From assembly GCA_902592375.1 (NCBI GenBank), contig CACJEG010000003.1:85327-149326 (forward strand): a stretch of DNA of 64,000 nucleotides. Reading direction: 5' to 3'. The translations under genes and the position numbers were made by a program. Under the pieces are notes generated by a model, which worked only from the letters and a program-made list of their open reading frames with translations, searched no databases and was not told the origin of the DNA. Numbering within the stretch: position 1 is the first letter of the stretch; every line of letters starts with the position of its first letter. Shown in pieces: positions 36,838 to 46,087 of the stretch. The stretch comes from an uncultured Pelagibacteraceae bacterium (GTDB lineage Bacteria; Pseudomonadota; Alphaproteobacteria; Pelagibacterales; Pelagibacteraceae).

Positions 36838-37898
36838 TCAAAATCGTAAAAAGAGATCAACCATCAAGAGCTATTTTTTTCTTTACACCTGTGTTAGCTA
36901 TTTTTCTAACATTAGTAGCGGGAGGTTTGATTTTTTTTATTTTAGGTTTTAAACCATTTGAAGCTCTAAAATTTTTTTTCATAGTTCCAATTGCAGATAA
37001 ATATGGTTTCAGCGAATTACTATTAAAAGCTACACCGCTTTGTTTAATAGCAATCGGTTTATCTTTTTGTTTTAAAAGTAATAACTGGAATATTGGAGCT
37101 GAAGGTCAATTAACTTTCGGGGCGATAGTTTCTGGAGGAGTAGCATTATTGTTTTATGAACAGGAAGGGTTTTACATTCTTCCAATAGTAATTTTAGCTG
37201 GTGCAATTGGTGGTATGCTGTATGCATCAATACCGGCAATCTTAAAAACTTACTTTAATACAAATGAAATATTAGTAAGTCTTATGTTGGTATATGTTTC
37301 AAAATTAATTTTGGACTATCTTGTTGTTGGTCCTTGGAGCAATCCAGAAGGATTTAATTTTCCTGAAACTAGACAGTTCAGTGACTCTGCTAAACTTCCG
37401 TTGTTATTTGAAGGACTAAGAATTCACGCAGGAATATTTTTAGCTTTAGCTGCAGTGATTGTCAGTTGGTTTGTTTTTTATAAAACATATTTAGGGTTCC
37501 AAATGAAAGTTTCAGGTTTTAGTTTAAAGACAGCAAAATATGCAGGTTACAAAGGTAAAAAAATGATCATCCTCGTTTTTTTAATAAGTGGTGCTTGCGC
37601 AGGTTTAGCTGGAGTTGGAGAAATAACTGGTCCTATCGGACAGCTTCATAGAGAAATTTCTCCAGATTATGGTTTTACTGCTATAATTGTAGCGTTTTTG
37701 GGGCGTTTACATCCTGTTGGTATCATCTTTGCATCTCTAGTTGTTGCAATAACTTATCTGGGTGCTGAAACAGCTCAAATATTTATGCAAATACCTAAAT
37801 ATACTGGTCAAGTTTTTCAAGGAATGATTTTATTTTTTCTTCTTGCATCAGATTATTTACTTTTTTTCAAAATTAAATTTATAGGTTCAAAAAAATGA
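36834..37898 (+). CDS. BMP-type nucleoside ABC transporter, permease 1
   Basis: A 354-residue inner-membrane permease (BPD_transp_2 / NupP-YufP type) with about eight to ten helices. LSFCFKSNNWNIGAEGQLTFGAI is the family block, and GAGEITGPIGQL-like GVGEITGPIGQLH follows. The start is TTG 36834, overlapping the ATPase stop as TTGA, and supported by the Shine-Dalgarno GGGAGGAG just before. It overlaps permease 2 by ATGA. Confidence 0.92.
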   Translation: MIKIVKRDQPSRAIFFFTPVLAIFLTLVAGGLIFFILGFKPFEALKFFFIVPIADKYGFSELLLKATPLCLIAIGLSFCFKSNNWNIGAEGQLTFGAIVSGGVALLFYEQEGFYILPIVILAGAIGGMLYASIPAILKTYFNTNEILVSLMLVYVSKLILDYLVVGPWSNPEGFNFPETRQFSDSAKLPLLFEGLRIHAGIFLALAAVIVSWFVFYKTYLGFQMKVSGFSLKTAKYAGYKGKKMIILVFLISGACAGLAGVGEITGPIGQLHREISPDYGFTAIIVAFLGRLHPVGIIFASLVVAITYLGAETAQIFMQIPKYTGQVFQGMILFFLLASDYLLFFKIKFIGSKK

Positions 37899-38827
37899 TC
37901 ATCGATATAAATTTTATTGGACTGATAATTGCATCAATCATGGCCTCTGCTGTGCCTTTGATTTTAGCTTCTTGTGGTGAACTAATTACAGAAAGGTCTG
38001 GAGTTTTAAACCTTGGTGTTGAAGGAATGATGATCATTGGTGCTATTTCAGGTTTCGCATTAATGACCGTTACAGGAAGTTTAATTATTGCAATTTTTGG
38101 AGCAATGTTAGCTGGAGTTTTAATCTCAACTATTTTTGCATTCCTGACACAAACATTAATCACAAATCATGTCGCTACTGGTTTAGCTCTTACTATATTT
38201 GGAATTGGAATATCAGCGATGATAGGAAAAAATTTTGTAGGTATTCCCGGAAAAGAATTTCCTGTTTTATTTGAAAATTTAAAAGATACAATACCACTTA
38301 TAGGTCCAATATTATTTGGACATTCAATTGTTTTTTATTTTGCTTTTACCCTTCCCTTCATAACTAGCTATTTTTTAAAAAAAACGAAAATTGGGTTAAT
38401 TGTAAGAGCTGTAGGAGACTCACCAGAGTCTGCATCTAATCAAGGAATAAATGTTAGGCTAGTTCGTTACCTATGTATTCTTTACGGAGGCGCAATGAGT
38501 GGACTTGCTGGTGCATATTTATCAATGATTTACACTCCACAGTGGATTGAAAATATGACAGGTGGAAGAGGTTGGATCGCATTAGCTCTGGTGGTTTTCT
38601 CAACATGGAACCCAATTAAAATTTTGATTGGTGCTATGATTTTTGGTGGCTTAACAATTATTCAATTTCATATGCAAGCAATTGGAGTAAGAATTCCTGT
38701 ACAATTTTTAACAGCTCTACCTTACATCGTTACAATAATAGTTTTAGTTGTAATTTCTCGTGATAGTAGAAAAATTAGGCTAAGTACTCCTAGTTCTCTG
38801 GGGAAATCTTTTCATAAAGACAATTAA
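37895..38827 (+). CDS. BMP-type nucleoside ABC transporter, permease 2
   Basis: A 310-residue permease (NupQ-YufQ type). It has GELITERSGVLNLGVEGMMIIGA near the start and AVGDSPESASNQGINV and GGAMSGLAGAYLSM, typical of the second BMP-system permease. With permease 1 it forms the membrane pore. It starts by ATGA overlap with permease 1 and is separated by 78 bp from the binding-protein gene, which may have its own promoter. Confidence 0.92.
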   Translation: MIIDINFIGLIIASIMASAVPLILASCGELITERSGVLNLGVEGMMIIGAISGFALMTVTGSLIIAIFGAMLAGVLISTIFAFLTQTLITNHVATGLALTIFGIGISAMIGKNFVGIPGKEFPVLFENLKDTIPLIGPILFGHSIVFYFAFTLPFITSYFLKKTKIGLIVRAVGDSPESASNQGINVRLVRYLCILYGGAMSGLAGAYLSMIYTPQWIENMTGGRGWIALALVVFSTWNPIKILIGAMIFGGLTIIQFHMQAIGVRIPVQFLTALPYIVTIIVLVVISRDSRKIRLSTPSSLGKSFHKDN

Positions 38828-38905
38828 TTCAAAAATAATTATTTTTTTTTAGATAATTTAATCTAAATTTAAATTTATTAAAAAATCAAAAGGGGAAATA
38901 AATTT

Positions 38906-39976
38906 ATGCATAAAATATTTATTCGTTCTTTCGTCTCTTCTTTAGTTTTATTATTTACATTGACTGTAACTGCAATAGCAAAGGATGTGAAAGCAGCGTT
39001 CGTTTATATTGGTCCAACTGGTGACCATGGATGGACATATCAGCATGATGTGGGTAGAAAAGCTGTTGAAGCTGCCGGATTTAAAACAACTTACGTAGAA
39101 GGTGTTCCAGAAAGTGCTGATGCTGAGAGGGTTCTTAGACAATTAGCTAATTCTGGTCATGACATTATCTTTACAACTAGTTTTGGATATATGAATCCAA
39201 CTAACAAAGTTGCAAAAGAGTTTCCAAATGTAAAATTTGAACATGCTACAGGATACAAAAGAGAACATGCAAATGTTTCAACATACGCAGCTAGATTCTA
39301 TGAAGGTAGAACTATCTTAGGAACAATTGCTGGAACTATGACAAAATCAAATGTTATTGGTTATGTTGCATCTTTTCCAATTCCTGAAGTTATCAGAGGT
39401 ATCAATTCATTTACTTTAGCAGCTCAAAAAGTAAACCCAAATATTAAAACTAAAATTGTTTGGGCTTTCACTTGGTACGATCCAGGTAAAGAAGCAGAGG
39501 CAGCAAAAGCTTTAATCGATCAAGGTGCTGATGTAATTGCTCAACATACAGATAGTACTGCTATTGTTCAAATGGCTGAAAAAGCTGGAGTATATGCTTT
39601 TGGACAAGCAAGTGATATGGACAAGTTTGCTCCTAAAGCTGTATTGACTTCAGTTGAAAACAATTGGGGGCCATATTACGTGGACAGAGTTAAAGCTGTT
39701 GCGAACGGTACATGGAATCAAAAAGATACTTGGCATGGTATTGGAGATGGTATGGTTGTGATATCAGATTTAGATTCACAAATGCCAGCTGACCTAAGAT
39801 CAAAAGTTAAAAAACTTCAAGCAGATTTAGCATCTGGAAAAGTTCATTCTTTCACAGGACCAATTTATGACCAGAAAGGTAATTTAATGGTAGCAGAAGG
39901 AAAAACTGCAGATGATGGAATGCTTGCAGGAATGATGACTTACGTTAAAGGTGTTGAAGGAGATATACCTAAGTAA
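38906..39976 (+). CDS. BMP family purine-nucleoside-type substrate-binding protein
   Basis: A 356-residue periplasmic protein with a Sec signal peptide (residues 1-24, ending AIA). The domain start VKAAFVYIGPTGDHGWTYQHDVGR is the BMP/PnrA opening; DIIFTTSFGYM and the EGxxxGTIAG-like EGRTILGTIAGTM follow. BMP proteins bind purine nucleosides and related molecules. A Shine-Dalgarno AAGGGG precedes the ATG, and coding sequence uses more favoured codons than its neighbours, as in other abundant SAR11 binding proteins. A strong terminator follows. Confidence 0.93.
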   Translation: MHKIFIRSFVSSLVLLFTLTVTAIAKDVKAAFVYIGPTGDHGWTYQHDVGRKAVEAAGFKTTYVEGVPESADAERVLRQLANSGHDIIFTTSFGYMNPTNKVAKEFPNVKFEHATGYKREHANVSTYAARFYEGRTILGTIAGTMTKSNVIGYVASFPIPEVIRGINSFTLAAQKVNPNIKTKIVWAFTWYDPGKEAEAAKALIDQGADVIAQHTDSTAIVQMAEKAGVYAFGQASDMDKFAPKAVLTSVENNWGPYYVDRVKAVANGTWNQKDTWHGIGDGMVVISDLDSQMPADLRSKVKKLQADLASGKVHSFTGPIYDQKGNLMVAEGKTADDGMLAGMMTYVKGVEGDIPK

Positions 39977-40000
39977 TCAATTTCCAATTTAAAAAATTTA

Positions 40001-40029
40001 AAAGGCCGGTTTTTTAACTGGCCTTTTTT
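40001..40029. terminator. Bidirectional terminator between BMP gene and phosphoribosyltransferase
   Basis: AAAGGCCGGTT (40001-40011) pairs with AACTGGCCTTT (40016-40026) with one G-T wobble and a TTTT loop, followed by T's to 40029. The reverse strand also ends with T-rich sequence, and the phosphoribosyltransferase stop is at 40028, so it probably serves both convergent transcripts. Confidence 0.9.
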
Positions 40030-40552
40030 ATATCTGATGTTTTTTTTTGATTTCTTCGATCCTTAATTCTTCATAAATTTCGAAGGGTTGTACTATCCAA
40101 GGATTATCAGGAAGTCTATTTGCACAGAAGTCTGGCTCAAATGTTGATTTCTTTTTTTTAAATAATGTTGCGGTTTTAATATCCTCTATTTTATCCTTAA
40201 TGGGTTCATATTTTTTTAACCAATCTATACTTTTGTTAAAAGTAATTCCTGTGTCAGATAAATCATCACATAAAAGTATTTTTCCGCCCATATTAGGTGC
40301 TATCGAACTCATTTCTCTTGAAAACACAATGTCACCCTGCTCATCCTCTACTCCCTTACCACTGTAAGATTCGACTGCAAGATACGCACATTTTAATTTA
40401 AAAATTCTACTTAAAACATCTATCATCGGCGCTGCTCCACGCATTATGCCAACGAGTATTGTTGGTTTATATCCACTCTCATCAATTTGGATTGCTAGTT
40501 TCTCAACAGTTTTGTTATACTCGTCCCAGCTGACAATCATTTTTTCAGACAT
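40028..40552 (-). CDS. Purine phosphoribosyltransferase (xanthine/hypoxanthine type)
   Basis: A 174-residue type I phosphoribosyltransferase with the PRPP loop LLCDDLSDTGITF near residues 92-104 and an early MRGAAPMIDVLS block. This matches the Gpt/Hpt-like xanthine-guanine/hypoxanthine enzymes, which convert a base plus PRPP to nucleotide. It ends the minus-strand operon after the urate oxidase gene. It gives imported purines a salvage fate as an alternative to breakdown. Base specificity is not readable. Confidence 0.82.
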   Translation of the reverse strand: MSEKMIVSWDEYNKTVEKLAIQIDESGYKPTILVGIMRGAAPMIDVLSRIFKLKCAYLAVESYSGKGVEDEQGDIVFSREMSSIAPNMGGKILLCDDLSDTGITFNKSIDWLKKYEPIKDKIEDIKTATLFKKKKSTFEPDFCANRLPDNPWIVQPFEIYEELRIEEIKKKHQI

Positions 40553-40568
40553 AATTTTTTATATCTAG

Positions 40569-41477
40569 TTATTTAAATAATAAAACTAAAACTGCAAGAA
40601 CGATAAGAGCTATTATTGAAGAAATTAGAATATACAACCTATGAATGTTTCTTCCTCTTAAATTAAAATAATGTCTTGCTACACCAGAAATAATAGCAAT
40701 CGCACATAATATTAACCAATTATATTGATGATAAACTAAAAAGCTCGAATGCCCAGAAAGCATTATAAACAAAACTAAAAAAGTTGAATAATTGTTGTGA
40801 ATTGATCGTTGTTTAGCTGCCAAAGATAAACTCATGTCAAATTTTTCTCCTCTTTCACTGCTACTAATTATGTTCATTTGATTTGGGATAATTACTGTAA
40901 AAACATTACCAAACATATTAGTACCAATAATTAATCCAACACTCAAAATTGCAAATTTAGGTCCAAATAATTTTGTGAGACCGAAAGAAACGAGAGCTAA
41001 CAAAATTATTCCAGTGCATATAAATAAAATATTATTCTCAATTAATTTAGATTTGCACAAGAGATCATAAATAAACCAAGCCACAATCAATGATAAAAGC
41101 GAGATAATAATGGCATAACTAGGAGGCATTAATAGAACACGTTTATCAACCATCAATACTCCAGCGTTATAATAATAAATTACAACTAAGAGCAACATTC
41201 CAGTTACAAAGGTTAAGTAACTTTGCCACTTGAAGATTACTAATCTATTTAAGTAATCTTGAGGTGGAGATGTTTTTAACCTTGAAAGTTTATAAAAAAA
41301 ACCAGAATGCATCAGATATCCTTCACCATCGATATCATCACTTGTTATATTTTTATTTAAATTATTATCTAAGTAATTAAATAAAAAACTATTACCTACC
41401 CATAATATTGCAAATAATACATGACCCCATCTTAGAATAACTTCTAACCATTTGATTGTATAAGGTAAAAATTCCAT
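40569..41477 (-). CDS. puuD: Urate hydroxylase PuuD, membrane domain only
   Basis: A 302-residue integral membrane protein (about eight helices) matching the N-terminal urate-oxidising domain of PuuD: LRWGHVLFAILWVGNSFLF, HSGFFYKLSRL, FKWQSYLTFVTG, VIIPNQMNII and AAKQRSIHNNYSTFLVLFIMLS. Characterised PuuD proteins carry a C-terminal cytochrome c domain (about 400-plus residues in all); here the reading frame stops right after the last helix. It would oxidise urate to hydroxyisourate. I use ATG 41477, which overlaps the guaD stop as TGATG, rather than TTG 41480. A free cytochrome c is encoded at 48961-49284. Confidence 0.88.
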   Translation of the reverse strand: MEFLPYTIKWLEVILRWGHVLFAILWVGNSFLFNYLDNNLNKNITSDDIDGEGYLMHSGFFYKLSRLKTSPPQDYLNRLVIFKWQSYLTFVTGMLLLVVIYYYNAGVLMVDKRVLLMPPSYAIIISLLSLIVAWFIYDLLCKSKLIENNILFICTGIILLALVSFGLTKLFGPKFAILSVGLIIGTNMFGNVFTVIIPNQMNIISSSERGEKFDMSLSLAAKQRSIHNNYSTFLVLFIMLSGHSSFLVYHQYNWLILCAIAIISGVARHYFNLRGRNIHRLYILISSIIALIVLAVLVLLFK

Positions 41478-41947
41478 CAATATTTTATTTTATCTACTTT
41501 TTTATCCCAAATTTCAAATGCTTTTAAAGCTTCATCCCTAAGCATTTGTACCATTTTAATTTTCCTATCATCAATTTTTTTTGGGATTTCCGAATAAATA
41601 AACGAGTCATCAAAATCTATATTTTTTGCATCTTCTCTAGTGTTTGCATAATATATTTTATCTAATCTTGACCAATAAATTGCCGAAAGACACATAGGGC
41701 AAGGTTCACAAGATGTATAAATCTCACATCCAGAAAGATCAAAAGTATTTAAATTTTTACAGGCTTCTCGAATTGCTACTATTTCTCCATGAGCAGTTGG
41801 ATCATTTGAAGAAGTAACTTTATTAGAACCCTCTGCAATAATCTTATCATCCTTAACTATAACGCTTCCAAAGGGACCTCCAATGGTATTCGCACTATTT
41901 ATTGATAGCTCAATCGCTTTTGCCATAAATTTTTTTTTATCTTCCAT
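41477..41947 (-). CDS. guaD: Guanine deaminase (Bacillus GuaD type)
   Basis: A 156-residue zinc deaminase of the cytidine-deaminase fold. GGPFGSVIVKDDKII, TAHGEIVAIREACK (zinc His and catalytic Glu) and SCEPCPMCLSAIYWSRLDKIYYA (Cys pair) match the Bacillus-type guanine deaminase, which yields xanthine and ammonia. It lies between xdhB (1-bp gap) and puuD (TGATG overlap), feeding xanthine to the dehydrogenase. Confidence 0.9.
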   Translation of the reverse strand: MEDKKKFMAKAIELSINSANTIGGPFGSVIVKDDKIIAEGSNKVTSSNDPTAHGEIVAIREACKNLNTFDLSGCEIYTSCEPCPMCLSAIYWSRLDKIYYANTREDAKNIDFDDSFIYSEIPKKIDDRKIKMVQMLRDEALKAFEIWDKKVDKIKY

Positions 41948-41948
41948 T

Positions 41949-44252
41949 TTAATTTTTTATTTTATTTTTAATTTTGTTAATACTCATTAAAATTCTTTCA
42001 GGTGTTGCTGGTGCATTAAGTTCTGGTGCACACTGGTAATTTCCAATTGAAGCAACTGCATCTTTAATTGCATAAAAAACACTCATGGCTAGCATCAAAG
42101 GAGGTTCGCCAGTTGTTTTTGCTTTATTAACAACTTTTTCTTTATTTAATCCCTCTTTAAAGATTTCTACATTAAATTTTTTTGGAATATCACTTACTGC
42201 AGGTATTTTGTAAGTCGATGGAGAAAAAGTTGTAATCTGACCATCTGAATTCCACTTTAATTCCTCTATTGTCAGCCATCCCTGTCCTTGCACAAAACCA
42301 CCCTCAATCTGACCTAGTTCTAGTGCTGGATTTATTGGTTTGCCGGCATCGTGTAAGATATCCACTCTTTCCAGTATATTTTCACCCGTTAATGTATCTA
42401 CAGTTACTTCCGAAACAGCTGCTCCATAACAAAAGTAATAAAAAGGTCTTCCTCTAAATTTTTTTTTATCAAAATTAATTTTTGGTGTTGAATAGAAGCC
42501 TGATGATGAAAGAGATATTCTATTTAAATATGCCTCTTGAATTATGCTTTTAAATTCAAATTGTCTGTTTCCAAATATTATATATTGATCTTTATATACT
42601 GCCTCTTGATTGTAGATCTTATATTTTTTCTTAATAAATTTTTCTAAATTTAATTTAATTTTTGCTACTGCATTTAGAGCTGCTGCTCCATTAAGGTCTG
42701 TAGTTGACGAAGCGGCGCTAGCTGAAGTATTTGGAACCTTGGCTGTATTTGTTGATGAGATATGAACTAAATTATATGGTAATCCTAAAGAATTTGCCAC
42801 TAATTGAGCAATCTTTGTGTGAGTCCCCTGACCCATTTCAATTCCTCCATGATTCAAATGAACACTTCCATCTGTGTAAATATGAACTAAGGCTCCAGCT
42901 TGATTTAAATGAATTGTAGTAAATGAAATACCAAATTTTAAAGGTGTAATAGCTATACCCTTCTTTTTAAATTTATTTTTTTCATTAAATTCTCTTATAT
43001 CTGAATATCTTTTCTTGTAGTTAGATTTTCTTTCTAATTTTTTAAATATTTCATTAATAACATTATCTTCAACTGTCATTCCATAATGAGTTACATTCCT
43101 TTTATCTTTTTGATAAAAATTTTTCTTTCTGACTTCTATAGGATCTTTTTTTAAGTACCTTGCGATATTATCTATAATATTCTCTATAGCCATCATCCCT
43201 TGATTTCCACCGAAGCCTCTAAATGCAGTTGAGGTTGGAATATTTGTTTTACATAAATTATTTGTTACCTCGATATCTGAAATATAATATGCATTGTCCA
43301 CATGAAGCAAAGCTCTCTCGTTTATTGCAGCTGATAAATCGGGTGACATTCCACAATTTGAGGATAAGTTTATTTTTAATCCTTCAATAATTCCTTCATC
43401 ATTAAAACCAACTTCATATTCAGATAAAAATTCATGTCTTTTACCAGTCAATATTATATCATCATCTCTATCTAATCTTAGTTTGACTGGCTGTCCTGAT
43501 TTTTTTGCCAACAACGCACAAATGCACGCTGTCATGAAATTTGTTTCTTTCCCCCCAAACCCACCTCCAATTCTTCTAACTTCTACATTTATTGAATTAC
43601 TTTTTTGATTAAACATTTTTGCAATTAATTGTTGAGTTTCTGATGGGTGTTGTGTTGAACTATAAACTAAAAAATTATCGTCTTCCTTAGGAACAACAAA
43701 AGCTGCCTGGCCTTCTAGATAGAAGTGCTCTTGGCTTCCAGTTGTAAAATTTCCTTTTAAATTATTTTTTGAATTTTTTATTTTTTTAGAAGGGTTGCCT
43801 TTTTTAACTTTTCTAGGTTTAAATAAGAATTGCTTCTTATTTAAAGCTTCTTTTATTGTAATAATTGGTTTTAAATCTTTATAGCTAACTTTAGCTTTTA
43901 ATACTGCCTTTCTAGCAAGTTCTGTAGTTGTAGCAGCTACAGCAAATAATGGCTGACCAAAAAACTCTACTTTTTTTTCTGGAAAGATTGGATCACCTTC
44001 AAAAACAGGACCTACGTCATTCCTACCAGGGATGTCTCTTTGAGTAACTACCGATATAACTCCTTTACTTTTTTTTACTTCAGTGAGGTCTATTTTTTTG
44101 ATTATTGCATGAGCTTTTTTACTTAAACCAATAGCGCCATAAATTGTGTTTTTTGGCTCATTAATATCATCGGTATACTCTGCATATCCACTCACATGCT
44201 TATACGCACTATCATGTGGTCTTATTTCCTCAATATAGTTCTCTTTGCTCAT
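41949..44252 (-). CDS. xdhB: Xanthine dehydrogenase, molybdopterin-binding subunit
   Basis: A 767-residue subunit carrying the molybdenum cofactor. Visible blocks are GGGFGGKE near residue 230, TAFRGFGGNQGM, GGIEMGQGTHTK near 470 and the catalytic Glu in TTGEPPLMLAMS near 730 (usual AVGEPP). It oxidises xanthine to urate with the Fe-S/FAD subunit XdhA. Length is normal. The xdhC chaperone gene for cofactor insertion is absent from this window. It follows xdhA with no gap. Confidence 0.95.
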   Translation of the reverse strand: MSKENYIEEIRPHDSAYKHVSGYAEYTDDINEPKNTIYGAIGLSKKAHAIIKKIDLTEVKKSKGVISVVTQRDIPGRNDVGPVFEGDPIFPEKKVEFFGQPLFAVAATTTELARKAVLKAKVSYKDLKPIITIKEALNKKQFLFKPRKVKKGNPSKKIKNSKNNLKGNFTTGSQEHFYLEGQAAFVVPKEDDNFLVYSSTQHPSETQQLIAKMFNQKSNSINVEVRRIGGGFGGKETNFMTACICALLAKKSGQPVKLRLDRDDDIILTGKRHEFLSEYEVGFNDEGIIEGLKINLSSNCGMSPDLSAAINERALLHVDNAYYISDIEVTNNLCKTNIPTSTAFRGFGGNQGMMAIENIIDNIARYLKKDPIEVRKKNFYQKDKRNVTHYGMTVEDNVINEIFKKLERKSNYKKRYSDIREFNEKNKFKKKGIAITPLKFGISFTTIHLNQAGALVHIYTDGSVHLNHGGIEMGQGTHTKIAQLVANSLGLPYNLVHISSTNTAKVPNTSASAASSTTDLNGAAALNAVAKIKLNLEKFIKKKYKIYNQEAVYKDQYIIFGNRQFEFKSIIQEAYLNRISLSSSGFYSTPKINFDKKKFRGRPFYYFCYGAAVSEVTVDTLTGENILERVDILHDAGKPINPALELGQIEGGFVQGQGWLTIEELKWNSDGQITTFSPSTYKIPAVSDIPKKFNVEIFKEGLNKEKVVNKAKTTGEPPLMLAMSVFYAIKDAVASIGNYQCAPELNAPATPERILMSINKIKNKIKN

Positions 44253-45689
44253 TTAATTTACTCTTGAAAACTTATTAGAATTTATTTCTACAAAACATTT
44301 CATCAATAAATTTTTTGCTATCTCTAGTCTGTATTCTTTACTAGCTCTCATGTCTCCAATAGGACTTAAATCTTTTTCTAAATATTTTTTTGCTTGATCA
44401 AAAGTGTTGATTGTAAGAGGCTTATTTTTAAGAATTTTTTCACATGCTTTAGCTCTTTTTGGCACAGCAGCCATACCTCCATATGCAATATAAACCTCTT
44501 TAATTTTATTATTATTAATCTCAAAATTAAAAGATCCACAAACAGATGAAATATCATCATCAAATCTTTTTGAGATCTTAAATGCCTTAAAAATATTTTT
44601 CTTAAATAATGGTATTTTTATTGAGTGTATAAATTCATTGTTTTTTAATTTAGTTTTTCTGTAATCAAGAAAAAAATGATTTAAAGGTAATACTTTTCTT
44701 TTATTAAAACTTTCAATTAAAACCTCTGCATTTAAAGATAATAGAATTGGCAGTGAGTCACCAATTGGAGATGCAGTTGCAATATTGCCACCTATAGTTC
44801 CAACATTTCGAATTTGAACAGATCCATATCTTTTTAGAACCGAATAAAAATCTGGATAATATTTTTTAATTTCTTTTTCAAATTTTATTAATGGTGTAGC
44901 GGAACCAACTTCTAAATAATTTTTACTTACTTTTATAAAATCTAATTCATTAATTTCTTTTAAATCAATTATAAAAGGAATTTCTTTTCTTTCTTTTGTA
45001 ACTTTTAAAGATAAGTCAGTTCCACCAGCAAGAAAACTAAATTTAGAGTGTTTTTTAATTATTACTTTTAAATCTTTAATATTTTTTGGTGAAAAATAAA
45101 TTTTATCATCTTTTTTAATATAAACATTTTTTGGTTTAATTTTTTTTAATTGCTGAATAACTTTATTTTTATTTTTAGAAAATTGATCATTCTTGTTTAT
45201 CTTATTTAAACTTTTGGCAGCATCAATTATAGGTCTATAACCAGTACAACGACATAAATTACCTGATATAGAATCTGTTATTAATTCATTACTAAGTTTT
45301 TTATTATTTTTAAACATTGAAAATAAAGACATAACAAATCCTGGGGTACAGAAACCACATTGGGAACCATGAAATTTAACCATCGCATCTTGCACTGGAT
45401 GAAGTTTTCCATTTTGAGAAACTAAATCTTCAACAATTATAAGTTGCTTACCATTCAATGATGGGACAAATGCAATGCAAGAATTAATTGCTTTATATTC
45501 AATTTTATTATCGACTAATTCACCTAAAACAATTGTACATGCACCACAGCCACCCTCTGAACATCCCTCTTTAGTTCCAGTCTTTTTTAATTCAGTTCTA
45601 ATATAATTAAGTAATGTTTGGTTTGGATCTGGATTTTTGATTACTATAAGCTTGTCATTTAATAAAAATTTAACAGAACTCGATATCAC
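44253..45689 (-). CDS. xdhA: Xanthine dehydrogenase, 2Fe-2S/FAD subunit
   Basis: A 478-residue subunit with a plant-type 2Fe-2S domain (CSEGGCGACTI near residue 38), a second 2Fe-2S domain (QCGFCTPGFVM, LCRCTGYRPI) and a FAD domain (FLAGGTDLSLK, RNVGTIGGNIATASPIGDS). Electrons from the molybdenum site pass to FAD and on to NAD+ presumably. It starts with GTG at 45689, directly after the hiuH stop, so hiuH-xdhA-xdhB-guaD-puuD form one packed minus-strand operon. Confidence 0.95.
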   Translation of the reverse strand: MISSSVKFLLNDKLIVIKNPDPNQTLLNYIRTELKKTGTKEGCSEGGCGACTIVLGELVDNKIEYKAINSCIAFVPSLNGKQLIIVEDLVSQNGKLHPVQDAMVKFHGSQCGFCTPGFVMSLFSMFKNNKKLSNELITDSISGNLCRCTGYRPIIDAAKSLNKINKNDQFSKNKNKVIQQLKKIKPKNVYIKKDDKIYFSPKNIKDLKVIIKKHSKFSFLAGGTDLSLKVTKERKEIPFIIDLKEINELDFIKVSKNYLEVGSATPLIKFEKEIKKYYPDFYSVLKRYGSVQIRNVGTIGGNIATASPIGDSLPILLSLNAEVLIESFNKRKVLPLNHFFLDYRKTKLKNNEFIHSIKIPLFKKNIFKAFKISKRFDDDISSVCGSFNFEINNNKIKEVYIAYGGMAAVPKRAKACEKILKNKPLTINTFDQAKKYLEKDLSPIGDMRASKEYRLEIAKNLLMKCFVEINSNKFSRVN

Positions 45690-46040
45690 TTAACTACCTC
45701 TATAAGTAGAATAACTCCAAGGTGAAACAAGTAAAGGAACATGATAATGCTGTGAAGGATCTGAAATACCAAATCTGATAACAACATCATCCAAGAATGG
45801 TACATCACTAGCTGAAGATGTATTTTTAAAATAATCACCAATATGAAAAACTAATTCATATTTACCCTTAATAAAAACATCTCCCTCTGCTAATGGTGAA
45901 TTAGCTCTACCATCGTCATTGAGTTTTGTTGACGTTAATTTTTTTCGTTCTGAATTATTAATATAAAATAACTCAACTAAGATACCTTTGCCAGGTTTAC
46001 CAGAATACACATCTAAAACATGAGTTGTGAGCTTTGTCAT
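45690..46040 (-). CDS. hiuH: 5-hydroxyisourate hydrolase
   Basis: A 116-residue transthyretin-related protein. The N-terminal LTTHVLDVYSGKPG and the C-terminal HYHVPLLVSPWSYSTYRGS are the diagnostic HIUase blocks (Y-R-G-S terminus). It hydrolyses 5-hydroxyisourate, the PuuD product, to OHCU. It is the first gene of the minus-strand operon and is divergent from uraD across 47 bp. Confidence 0.95.
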   Translation of the reverse strand: MTKLTTHVLDVYSGKPGKGILVELFYINNSERKKLTSTKLNDDGRANSPLAEGDVFIKGKYELVFHIGDYFKNTSSASDVPFLDDVVIRFGISDPSQHYHVPLLVSPWSYSTYRGS

Positions 46041-46065
46041 AAAATTATAGTATCATTTAATTTCA

Positions 46066-46085
46066 AACTTAAATTATTTAAAGTT
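46066..46085. repeat. Imperfect dyad in the hiuH-uraD divergent promoter
   Basis: AACTTAAAT and ATTTAAAGTT (46066-46085) form a nearly perfect inverted repeat with one extra T, inside the 47-bp gap between the two urate-breakdown operons. It shares the AACTT/AAGTT half-sites of the dyads at 34663-34708. It could be a common operator, or an AT-rich coincidence. Confidence 0.4.
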
Positions 46086-46087
46086 AT

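Noticed and set aside
41949-45689. xdhC hidden in the xanthine dehydrogenase operon
   Set aside because: The genes abut with 0-1 bp gaps, leaving no space; the chaperone must be elsewhere or absent.
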